A stretch of DNA of 64,000 nt from JANLQX01 sp031406385 (GTDB lineage: Bacteria; Actinomycetota; Acidimicrobiia; Acidimicrobiales; JANYDT01): assembly GCA_031406385.1 (NCBI GenBank), contig JANOHI010000012.1, forward strand, positions 7,873 to 71,872. The letters are read 5' to 3'. The notes under the pieces were generated by a model. That model made no database searches. It was not told the origin of the DNA and saw only the letters and a list, made by a program, of their open reading frames with translations. Shown here one piece after another: positions 43,910-51,179 of the stretch. Position 1 is the first letter of the stretch. Every line of letters starts with the position of its first letter. Both the position numbers and the translations under genes were made by a program.

Positions 43910-44434
43910 ATGGCCCGGATCGACGTACCGGAGGGCGAAGGACTCGAAGCAACCCGCATGTGGATGCTCGCTCCGCACATCGGAGCGGGGGTGGGTGCGC
44001 TCGGCAAGGCCACCTATGTGGAGAGCAGCCTGCCGATCCGCGAGCGCGAAGTCGCCCGCATGCGGATCGCTCAGCTCAACCAATGCGTTGTTTGACTGAA
44101 TACTCGAGCCGCATCGGCGATGCGGCAGGGACTCTCCGATGAGCTGTACAACGCTGTCGCCGACTACCGGACCGACGAGCGATTCACCCCCCGCGAAAAG
44201 CTGGCCATCGAGTTCGCCGAATGGTTCGCCATCGACCACACCGCCATCGACGACGCGTTCTTCGTCCGGCTGCGCGAACTGTTCTCCGACCCCGAGGTGT
44301 TGGAGTTGACGATCACCATCGGTTACTGCGTCGGGATCGGCCGGGCATTTCACGTGCTCGACGTCGCCCGCGACTTCGAGGTGCTGTGGAGCAAGGAACC
44401 GAAGCCGGTCGAAGCAGCGGAGCCCAGCGCGTGA
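43910..44434 (+). CDS. CMD/AhpD-like protein, putative CxxU selenoprotein 1
   Basis: 174 residues if the in-frame TGA at 44093-44095 is read as selenocysteine. Upstream: MARIDVPEGEGLEATRMW to REREVARMRIAQLNQCVV. Downstream, same frame: LNTRAASAMRQGLSDELYNA to SDPEVLELTITIGYCVGIGR. The parts form one carboxymuconolactone decarboxylase domain, whose family motif is CxxC at this point (RIAQLN.C..CLNTR). Here it is Cys59-Val-Val-Sec62. ATG 43910 has GGAGG five bases upstream. A perfect hairpin follows the TGA by 12 bases. AhpD-type members are peroxide-linked thiol reductases. The stop overlaps the P450 start. A nonsense mutation is the alternative. Confidence 0.8.
44108..44126 (+). promoter_or_regulatory. 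Candidate bacterial SECIS hairpin 1
   Basis: GCCGCATC and GATGCGGC pair as eight perfect base pairs around loop GGC (44116-44118). The loop starts 20 bases after the in-frame TGA and has G in its first two positions. Known bacterial SECIS elements lie just 3' of the UGA within the coding frame, with a short upper stem and a loop G at about this distance. Confidence 0.72.
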
Positions 44435-45675
44435 GCGATACCACGATCACCGAGCGAAACAACGGCGTCTCATACGACCCGTTCGCACCGGAGACTCTGG
44501 CCGACCCCATGGCTGCGTACGCCGAGCTGCGCGAGAAGTGCCCCGTCCACCGGTTCGAAGACTTCACCCCCTCGTTCGCCACGATCACGCGCTACGACGA
44601 TGTCGTCGCCGTGCTCAAGGACACGGCGCAGTGGAGCAGCCGCTACGGACAGACGCCGCAGTTCACCCGCGGCACCGGGCTGAACCAGGACCCGCCCGAC
44701 CACACGGAGTTCCGCAAGCTCTTCCAGAAGGGCTTCACGCCGCGCATGATCGGTCGCCTCGACGATGAGGTGCACGAGCTGGCCGTCGCTCTGGTCGACG
44801 ACATGGCGGCCGTTGCGAAGCGTCGCGGCGATCTTCACGATCTCCTCGCCTGCCCGCTCCCGGTGATCGTTATCGCCAAACTGCTCGGTGTCCCGCCGAC
44901 CGAGCTCGTGCAGTTCAAGCAGTGGTCCGACGATCTCGTCGCGTGCTTCAACAATCCCGATCCACGCGCGCCCGACAAGATCCGGGCCGAGCTCAACGCC
45001 TACTTCCAAGGGTTCATCGACGATCGACGCGCCCTGCTGGCAGCGGCCGGCGTCGACGAGCCGGACGAATCACACCTCGGCACGGTCGTGCCGAACGACC
45101 TCATCGGCGGCTTCGTGGTCGCGACCTATCAAGGCCGACGGCTCAGCGACCCGGAACTCCATCAGGTGCTCATCCAGCTCCTCGCCGGCGGCAACGAGAC
45201 CACCACCTCGCTCATCACGAACTGCGTCCTCCGCCTGTTGGAGGACCGCACTCGCTGGGAGGCGCTTTGCGCCGACCCATCGCTGGTCGACACGGCGCTC
45301 GAGGAGAGCCTCCGCTTCGACCCACCGGTTCTGGGCTTGTTCCGCACGAACAACGAAGCGGTGGAGATGCACGGCGTGTGCCTTGGCGAGAAGACCAAGG
45401 TCATGGTCACCTACGCCTCGGCGAACCGTGATGCGTCGGTGTTCTCCGACCCCGACACGTTCCGCCTCGATCGTCCCGCGGAAGAACTGCGCCGTCACCT
45501 GTCCTTCGGTCTCGGTCACCACTACTGCCCGGGCGCGTCGCTGTCGCGGCTCGAAGCACGCACTGCACTGCGTCTACTTGTCGAACGCTTCCCCGACCTC
45601 CGGCTCGATGGTGCACCGGTGCGCATTGCCCCGTTCAACCTGTGGGGACGTCGCTCGCTCCCCGTGGCATGGTGA
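44431..45675 (+). CDS. Cytochrome P450
   Basis: 414 residues from GTG 44431, which overlaps the preceding stop (GTGA); the open frame extends upstream only as a shadow. I-helix LLAGGNETTTSLI (oxygen-activating Thr), ExxR in EESLRFDPPV and the haem loop LSFGLGHHYCPGASLSR with the thiolate Cys are all intact. It resembles soluble actinobacterial P450s that hydroxylate terpenoid, steroid or other hydrophobic substrates. It needs ferredoxin partners not seen here. It sits in the five-gene overlapping operon with two putative selenoproteins. Confidence 0.88.
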   Translation: MSDTTITERNNGVSYDPFAPETLADPMAAYAELREKCPVHRFEDFTPSFATITRYDDVVAVLKDTAQWSSRYGQTPQFTRGTGLNQDPPDHTEFRKLFQKGFTPRMIGRLDDEVHELAVALVDDMAAVAKRRGDLHDLLACPLPVIVIAKLLGVPPTELVQFKQWSDDLVACFNNPDPRAPDKIRAELNAYFQGFIDDRRALLAAAGVDEPDESHLGTVVPNDLIGGFVVATYQGRRLSDPELHQVLIQLLAGGNETTTSLITNCVLRLLEDRTRWEALCADPSLVDTALEESLRFDPPVLGLFRTNNEAVEMHGVCLGEKTKVMVTYASANRDASVFSDPDTFRLDRPAEELRRHLSFGLGHHYCPGASLSRLEARTALRLLVERFPDLRLDGAPVRIAPFNLWGRRSLPVAW

Positions 45676-46064
45676 TCCCCATGGAACAACTCACTCCTCT
45701 CGAAACCGTCCGGGCCTTCATCGCCGCCATCGAGCGACGAGACATCGAAGCCGCCCTCGTCTTTGTCGACGAGCACTGCGAATACGACAACGTGCCCATG
45801 GGCAAGAACTTCGGCCGCGAATCGATCGGCAAGGTGCTCGGCCCGTTCATCACTGGTTGTTCCGAGGTCGAGTGGGTCACCCATCGTGAGGCGGCCACAG
45901 GGCCGATCGTGTGCAACGAACGGACCGACCGGTTCCGTCTCCCCCACGGCTGGGTGGAGATGCCAGTGACGGGAGTCTGGGAGGTACACGATGGCCTCAT
46001 CACCTTGTGGCGCGACTACTTCGATGCCGCAACGTTCACGTCGCAGATGCCGGGGCGGTCGTGA
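45669..46064 (+). CDS. Limonene-epoxide-hydrolase / SnoaL-fold protein
   Basis: 131 residues from ATG 45669; GTG 45672 and ATG 45681 are alternatives, all overlapping or next to the P450 stop. TPLETVRAFIAAIERRDIEA, a central EYDNVPMGK and the late DGLITLWRDYFDAATF match the limonene-1,2-epoxide hydrolase-like group of the NTF2/SnoaL fold, where Asp-Arg-Asp residues open an epoxide. Placement behind a P450 suggests hydrolysis of the epoxide the P450 makes. Its stop overlaps the next start (GTGA). Confidence 0.72.
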   Translation: MVIPMEQLTPLETVRAFIAAIERRDIEAALVFVDEHCEYDNVPMGKNFGRESIGKVLGPFITGCSEVEWVTHREAATGPIVCNERTDRFRLPHGWVEMPVTGVWEVHDGLITLWRDYFDAATFTSQMPGRS

Positions 46065-46516
46065 CGGCTGTTGCTGCTGCGCTGTACGCCGAACGACTCG
46101 GCCATGCTCCCGACGTCGCCGCCACACTCGACGCAGCCTGGGATGCGGCCTGGTCGTCGGTCGACCCGTGCCTGCTCGAGCTCTGCCGACTCGAGATCGC
46201 CACGATTCTGCGCAACCCCGCAGAGTTCGAGTCGCGCACACCGGCGGCGATCGCCGCCGGTTTCGACGACCGCAAGGTCGCCGCACTCGCATCGTGGATG
46301 CGCTCTCCGATGATCACCGCGGCGGAGCAGGCATGCCTGGCCTTCACCGACGCCTTCGTCATCGACGTTGCGTCGCTGCCGGATGAGACCGCGGCCGCCG
46401 TTCGCGAACACCTGGGTGACGCCGGACTCGTCGACTTCGCATCTGCGCTGCTCGTGCTCGAACAGCGCCAGCGGCTCGCCCTCGTGTGGACATCGTTGTT
46501 CGCGCGGGCGTCATGA
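46061..46516 (+). CDS. CMD-family protein lacking the CxxC motif
   Basis: 151 residues from GTG 46061. VDPCLLELCRLEIATILRNP aligns with the helix that precedes the redox motif in carboxymuconolactone decarboxylase proteins, but the motif is replaced by NPAEFESRT, so no redox pair exists. The second half (MITAAEQACLAFTDAFVIDV, LVDFASALLVLEQRQRLALV) keeps the helical fold. It may be a structural partner of the selenoprotein encoded next; the genes overlap by four bases (ATGA). Confidence 0.65.
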   Translation: MTAVAAALYAERLGHAPDVAATLDAAWDAAWSSVDPCLLELCRLEIATILRNPAEFESRTPAAIAAGFDDRKVAALASWMRSPMITAAEQACLAFTDAFVIDVASLPDETAAAVREHLGDAGLVDFASALLVLEQRQRLALVWTSLFARAS

Positions 46517-47013
46517 GCCGGGCACGCCGAGTAGCTCCGGGCACGCCGACCGCGCCGGCGCTGCGCCGATCGCTCGGTGACCTGGCGGCGGCGACGGTCC
46601 GCATGGACGCCATGGATCCGGTCATCACCGAACTCGTCCGCATGCAATGTGCCCGACACCACGATTGCGGCACTTGACTGTCCGTTCGCCTGGCAGTTGC
46701 CAGGGATCAAGGACTCGATGAAGCAACCATCGCCAAAGGTGACCCGCGATCACGGGCGGAGCTCGCACCGGCGCAGCGTGCCGCCCTCGACCTCGCGGAT
46801 GCACTGATGACGATGCCTGCGCTGGTTCCGGCCGAGCTGATCGAACGTATGCACACACACTTCTCGCCGGAACAGATCGTCGAGCTCACCCTCGACGTGA
46901 TGAAGTGGAACGCTCAGAAGGTCCCCGTGGCCCTCGGCATCGACGACTGGGTCCGCCCGGGCGAGCTATCCGACCTCGTCTTCGACACCGACGGCCGATG
47001 GGTCCGTGGCTGA
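46513..47013 (+). CDS. CMD/AhpD-like protein, putative CxxU selenoprotein 2
   Basis: 166 residues if the in-frame TGA at 46675-46677 is selenocysteine. Upstream: DPVITELVRMQCARHHDCGT. Downstream in the same frame: LSVRLAVARDQGLDEATIAK to HFSPEQIVELTLDVMKWNAQ and KVPVALGIDDWVRPGE. Homologues carry CxxC where this has Cys52-Gly-Thr-Sec55. A hairpin starts 11 bases after the TGA. ATG 46513 overlaps the upstream stop. This is the second gene of the operon with TGA at the same motif position, which makes chance nonsense unlikely. Sec machinery (selA, selB, selC, selD) is not in the window. Confidence 0.78.
46689..46704 (+). promoter_or_regulatory. Candidate bacterial SECIS hairpin 2
   Basis: CCTGGC and GCCAGG pair perfectly around loop AGTT (46695-46698), which begins 17 bases after the TGA and has G in its second position. 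Both putative Sec sites also share TGACTG. Size, distance and loop G agree with bacterial SECIS rules. Confidence 0.68.
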
Positions 47014-47046
47014 CCGAAGCCGCCGCTGCTTGCGCGCTCTGCTAAC

Positions 47047-47126
47047 GGTAGGGAGAACACGCTGCTGTTGGTAGCGTAAACCTGCTGCGAATGGTAGCGT
47101 GAATGATCGGCGTTTGGTAGCGTAAA
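47047..47126. repeat. Four 23-bp-phased direct repeats upstream of DUF4143 gene
   Basis: The core GGTAGCGTAAA occurs at 47070 and 47116 and as GGTAGCGTGAA at 47093, each exactly 23 bases apart. A decayed copy GGTAGGGAGAA lies at 47047, again 23 bases away. The last copy ends three bases before the ATG of the ATPase gene. Two helical turns of spacing suggest cooperative binding of a regulator on one DNA face. Confidence 0.8.
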
Positions 47127-47129
47127 GGC

Positions 47130-48401
47130 ATGTCCTATCAACGTCGGATCATCGACGATGAGCTCGATGCCCTGTTTCCGCACCTCGCCGCCATCGCGCT
47201 TGAAGGTCCGAAGGGTGTTGGAAAAACAGCTACCGGCCTAGAGCGGGCGCGCTCGACGCTTCACCTCGATGACCCGTTGCAGCAGTCTCTCTTGGGCGCC
47301 GACCCGGCTCGCCTTGACCGGCTGGAAACGCCCGTGTTGTTGGACGAATGGCAGCGCTACCCCCGGTCATGGGACCTGGTGCGTCGATCGGTCGATGCCG
47401 ACTCGACAGGGGGACGATTCCTCCTCGCCGGGAGCGCCACACCGCCAGAGCTTCCGATGCACTCGGGCGCAGGTCGAATCGTTCGGCTGAAGATGCGCCC
47501 GCTCAGCTTGGTTGAACGCAACATCGCCGAACCTTCGGTCAGCCTCGCGGCGTTCCTGACCCAAGGTGTCAATGCCGTTGGTGGCGATTCACCGGTGCGC
47601 CTCGTTGACTACGTCGACGAGATCGTCGCATCGGGAATGCCGGCAATTCGAGGCCTCCCGCCTCAGCCACGGGCCAAGCAACTCGACAGCTACCTCGAGC
47701 GCATTGCCGACGTCGAGTTCGCGGAGCAAGGTGTGCGCGTGAACCGCCCGGCGTCACTCCGAGCTTGGATGATGGCGTACGCGGCAGCAACCGCATCGAC
47801 TGCGTCGTACGCAACGATCCTCGACGCCGCGACACCGGGCGAGTCGGACAAGCCGGCAAAGACCACTGCAATGCGCTACCGCGACGTGCTGTCTCGACTG
47901 TGGATTCTTGATCCCATTCCCGGTTGGTACCCGGCCGGGAACCTGCTGACTCGACTCGCCCAAGCACCCAAACATCACCTGGTCGATCCTGGCTTTGCCG
48001 CCAGGCTGGTTGGGGCAACGGCGTCGTCGCTGTTGAGCGGTCAAGTTCTTCGAGGTGCCAAGAACACCGACGAAGGATTTGTAGGTGCACTGTTTGAGTC
48101 GCTTGTCGCTCAGTCGGTCCGTGTCTATGCCCAGCGCGCGTCGGCAACGGTCCACCACCTCCGAACTCGCAACGGGGACCACGAGGTGGACCTGATTGTC
48201 GAAGGCGAAGACCGACGCATCGTGGCGATCGAAGTCAAGCTCGCACCCGACATTTCGGATCGAGACGTCAGGCATCTCCACTGGGTGCAATCACAGCTCG
48301 GCGACCGCGTCGCGGCAGCGGTGATTGTGACAACTGGTCAGTATGCATACCGACGGAGCGATGGCATCTTTGTTGTTCCAGCAGCGCTCCTCGGTCCGTA
48401 G
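47130..48401 (+). CDS. AAA_14/DUF4143-type ATPase
   Basis: 423 residues. Walker A is ALEGPKGVGKTATGL, Walker B-like LLDEWQRYP and sensor LAGSATPP. The C-terminal half has the DUF4143 nuclease-like fold with FEVLV-type FVGALFESLVAQSVRV, HHLRTRNGDHEVDLIVEG and IVAIEVKL, a PD-(D/E)XK-like arrangement. Families of this kind are scattered, transferable and of unclear role. It stands alone behind a four-copy iteron array, which suggests autoregulation. No membrane or DNA-binding domain is seen. Confidence 0.82.
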   Translation: MSYQRRIIDDELDALFPHLAAIALEGPKGVGKTATGLERARSTLHLDDPLQQSLLGADPARLDRLETPVLLDEWQRYPRSWDLVRRSVDADSTGGRFLLAGSATPPELPMHSGAGRIVRLKMRPLSLVERNIAEPSVSLAAFLTQGVNAVGGDSPVRLVDYVDEIVASGMPAIRGLPPQPRAKQLDSYLERIADVEFAEQGVRVNRPASLRAWMMAYAAATASTASYATILDAATPGESDKPAKTTAMRYRDVLSRLWILDPIPGWYPAGNLLTRLAQAPKHHLVDPGFAARLVGATASSLLSGQVLRGAKNTDEGFVGALFESLVAQSVRVYAQRASATVHHLRTRNGDHEVDLIVEGEDRRIVAIEVKLAPDISDRDVRHLHWVQSQLGDRVAAAVIVTTGQYAYRRSDGIFVVPAALLGP

Positions 48402-48497
48402 CGCTGTTCAAAATGGCTGCAGTGGGTCCGAGTTCGAGCGGGTCAAAGGCTGAAGCAACGGCGCCCGAAGGGTGCCGACACACACCAAGATGGGTCG

Positions 48498-49220
48498 ATG
48501 AGTGATCCATCGACTGCGACTGCCGGGCCTATCGCACTTGTCGGGAGTGGCGAGTTCCTGCCGCAGATGGTCGACGTGGATCGGTGGCTCCTCACGGGGC
48601 GACGTCCGCGTGCTGCGTTCCTCCCGACCGCGGCCGGGGAAGAAGGGGCCGCATCGGTGAACCGATGGCTGAAGCTCGGCACCGACCACTACACGGCGAT
48701 GGGTATCGAACCGGTTGCTGTCCCGGTACTCAACGCCGAGGACGCCAACCGGGAAGACCTGGCGGCGTTGATCGACGACGTCGGTCTGATCTACCTGTCC
48801 GGCGGGAATCCCGGCCACATCGCCCGGTCGCTGCGCAACTCACTGGTGTGGGACGCGATCGTCCGGGCGTGGCAGAAGGGCGCCGCTCTAGCCGGATGCA
48901 GTGCAGGTGCGATCGCGCTCACCGCAAGCGCCATCGACGTGCGCCGCGGAGGGCGAACCAGCGAGCCGGCCACGAATCTGATCGAACACGTCACCGTGAT
49001 CCCACACTTCGACCGAATGGCGCACTGGTTCCCGAACATGGTGGAACAGGCACTGGCCCAGCTCCAGCCCGGCTTCCATCTCGTCGGGGTCGACGAGGAC
49101 ACCGCACTCGTCGGTGGTATGACCGAGTGGACCGTGATGGGTCGTCAGCGGGTCACTGTGTTCGGGCCCGGTGGTCCGATCGAGTTCACCCACGGGCAAC
49201 GGCTCAGCCTGCCCCGCTGA
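48498..49220 (+). CDS. Peptidase S51-like / cyanophycinase-type protein
   Basis: 240 residues. The nucleophile elbow AGCSAGAIALTASAI holds the catalytic Ser, with YLSGGNPGHIARSL before it and a TVIPHFDRMAHWF His segment after it, the S51 pattern (dipeptidase E, cyanophycinase). GPIALVGSGEFLPQM begins the class I amidotransferase-like fold. The substrate may be an aspartyl peptide or cyanophycin dipeptide. It is a single gene; the upstream 96 bases show no notable signal. Confidence 0.75.
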   Translation: MSDPSTATAGPIALVGSGEFLPQMVDVDRWLLTGRRPRAAFLPTAAGEEGAASVNRWLKLGTDHYTAMGIEPVAVPVLNAEDANREDLAALIDDVGLIYLSGGNPGHIARSLRNSLVWDAIVRAWQKGAALAGCSAGAIALTASAIDVRRGGRTSEPATNLIEHVTVIPHFDRMAHWFPNMVEQALAQLQPGFHLVGVDEDTALVGGMTEWTVMGRQRVTVFGPGGPIEFTHGQRLSLPR

Positions 49221-49410
49221 CCAACGAATGCGGGGCACCACGCCCGTGAACCGATCGGCGGGATCGATGAGTTGGGTGGGCCTCCGCTGGCGTCCGGAAA
49301 CGTTCGCAACGACATTCGGCGCAGGCTCCGATGAACGTTCACCTCACAAGTGCGTTGACCTACCGTCGGGCGAGAGCGACGGGGAGATTCGAAATCGGTG
49401 ATGCGGGTCT

Positions 49411-49431
49411 GTACGTATGTATGATACGTAC
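49411..49431. promoter_or_regulatory. Palindromic operator of a toxin-antitoxin pair
   Basis: Eight-base arms GTACGTAT and ATACGTAC flank GTATG. The palindrome ends on the base before GTG 49432, the likely antitoxin start. Ribbon-helix-helix antitoxins bind such sites to repress their own operon. Confidence 0.7.
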
Positions 49432-49665
49432 GTGCCGAACAAAACGATCAGTGTTCCCGACGACGTCGTGCCGATCATCGAAAGCCTCGGCGTACCGTTC
49501 TCCACCTGGGTTGCCAATCAGCTGCGACATCACGCGGCCACACACTCCGAGCTCGGCCTCTCCGAGCAATTGCTGGCTGACGGCGAGCTCGCTGGGATCA
49601 AACCGCCGACTGCAGCGGAGTCGTTGCAGTCGTTGAAACGTATGGAGCGTTCAGCGCCATGGTAG
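49432..49665 (+). CDS. Ribbon-helix-helix antitoxin
   Basis: 77 residues from GTG 49432 (VPNKTISVPDDVVPIIESL); an ATG at 49417 lies inside the operator palindrome and is less likely. KTISVPDDVV is the beta strand that contacts DNA, followed by two helices; the C-terminal SEQLLADGELAGIKP and the rest probably bind the toxin. Its last seven bases overlap the toxin gene. Confidence 0.72.
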   Translation: MPNKTISVPDDVVPIIESLGVPFSTWVANQLRHHAATHSELGLSEQLLADGELAGIKPPTAAESLQSLKRMERSAPW

Positions 49666-49976
49666 CGAGGGGCTCGGTGTATTGGATCGGGCTCGACAAA
49701 CGCAGACCCTGTGTGGTGGTGTCCTCCGAGGAGGTACTCCGGGTGAATGTCTGGCAGACCCACGTCGTGCCCGTCACCTCGAACGTCGCCCGAGCGGGTA
49801 TCGCCGGCAATGTCTTGCTCCCTGCCAGAGCGAGCGGGCTACCCCAAGATTCCGTAGCGGTTCCCCTCGGTCTCGAACTCATCGACCGATCGCTACTCGG
49901 CGAACAAGCCGGCCGCCTGCCCAAGGTCTTGGTTGACGATATCGACGAGGGACTCCGAGCCATCCTCGGGATCTGA
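49659..49976 (+). CDS. MazF/PemK-family toxin
   Basis: 105 residues. ARGSVYWIGLDKRRPCVVVS is the N-terminal strand pair of PemK/MazF, followed by TSNVARAGIAGNVLLPA and DSVAVPLGLELIDRSLLG, then KVLVDDIDEGLRAILGI. MazF proteins are ribosome-independent mRNA endonucleases neutralised by their antitoxin. It overlaps the antitoxin gene (49659-49665). The 188 bases after it, up to 50164, hold no gene I can support. Confidence 0.8.
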   Translation: MVARGSVYWIGLDKRRPCVVVSSEEVLRVNVWQTHVVPVTSNVARAGIAGNVLLPARASGLPQDSVAVPLGLELIDRSLLGEQAGRLPKVLVDDIDEGLRAILGI

Positions 49977-50164
49977 GTTCTTGCGTCCGTTGATGCCAAT
50001 CCACGCGCTGGACGCTCGTCACATCGTGCGCATTCACCGAGGGCTGGGAACTGGGAGAGAGGCCGATGCGCGAACCAACGCGTTTCGGCCGTGCTGGAGT
50101 CCGACGGGCCCACCTACGGACTTCTCCCGGGTGCCGATTCGGACAGACGGTAGGCTTCACCTCC

Positions 50165-50956
50165 TCAGTTCGAGACAGTAAGCACACGTTCCATGGAGAT
50201 GCGGACGGCTCGGGCTCGTTCGACCGGGTCGGGGAACGCGGTCCGGAGCGACTCCGAGCGGAGCTCGAGCGAGATAGGAACTTGGGGGACCACGGCAAGA
50301 AGCTCGCTGATCGGAAGCGAACCATCGCCCGGCAGCAGACGACCGTGGAGTGCTTCGTGGAGCAGCGTCGGAATCGTGGTGTCGGCCGGCGCGCCCGGCG
50401 CGTCGCACACCTGGATGTAAGGGAGCAGATGTGCATCGACCGCGGCGAGGTCGCTGGGTTGGTGCCCGGCGCGAGACAGATGGAGGCTATCGATGAGAAC
50501 GCCGAGACACCGATGATCGGCGGCGCGCACAATCGACAACGCCTGGGGAAGCGTGCGCACGGCCATGATCGGAAGAAACTCGAGCGCGAGTCGGATGTCG
50601 GATCCTTCGAGACGTTGTGCGAGAACACGGAGACGCGCAGCCACTCGGCCGTCGTCGGGGTCTCGACTGGCCACGAGGATGTTGCGGGCGCCGATCCGCA
50701 GCGCGGCGTCGACGATCGCCTCTCCGTTGTCCGAGCCTGAGCTTCCCTCCGGCACCATGATGATCGGCTCGATGTCGAGAAGGATCATTCCGCGGCGAGT
50801 CGCCCGTTCGCGGACATCGTCGGCAACGGCATCGGTCCACGTTGCCGGATCGAACCAAATCCCGACGGCGAGGAATCCCGCATCGGCCGCAACGTCAACA
50901 GCGTCCGCCGGGCCAACGTCGAGGATGGTGCCGGCAGCAAGTGAGATCATCCGCAT
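50165..50956 (-). CDS. Sugar phosphate isomerase/epimerase-like TIM-barrel protein
   Basis: 263 residues from ATG 50956 (MRMISLAAGTILDVGPADAV); ATG 50950 is possible and the longer frame to 51040 is not supported. Order: DVAADAGFLAVGIWFDP, then RLALEFLPIMAVRTLPQAL with the metal-binding Glu, GVLIDSLHLSRAG with Asp/His, and ISLELRSE. These are AP-endonuclease-2-type barrel landmarks. In catabolic loci such proteins isomerise or dehydrate sugar or inositol acids. The substrate is not shown. Upstream 51041-51179 has no gene. Confidence 0.72.
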   Translation of the reverse strand: MRMISLAAGTILDVGPADAVDVAADAGFLAVGIWFDPATWTDAVADDVRERATRRGMILLDIEPIIMVPEGSSGSDNGEAIVDAALRIGARNILVASRDPDDGRVAARLRVLAQRLEGSDIRLALEFLPIMAVRTLPQALSIVRAADHRCLGVLIDSLHLSRAGHQPSDLAAVDAHLLPYIQVCDAPGAPADTTIPTLLHEALHGRLLPGDGSLPISELLAVVPQVPISLELRSESLRTAFPDPVERARAVRISMERVLTVSN

Positions 50957-51179
50957 GGATACTGACGCTATCGGCTGTCTTGCGCCGATGTTCGGCACCA
51001 CGGCCGCCGTTGGAACGGTGCCGAGGATGACGACGACCAATCAATCCCAGACCGAGGGAAAGGGCATGCCACAGTGACCAACCCCGACGAAAAATGACCG
51101 AGTCCAGGGCTATCCGGGATGCCGAGACGGGCGGTGTGGGATGCCTCGTGAACAGGAACGAGCGTTACCCGGCGATCCG

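Noticed and set aside
44093..44095. Treating the TGA in the first CMD gene as a pseudogene stop or gene boundary
   Set aside because: Family sequence continues in the same frame directly after it, a hairpin follows, and a paralogue in the same operon has TGA at the same motif position.
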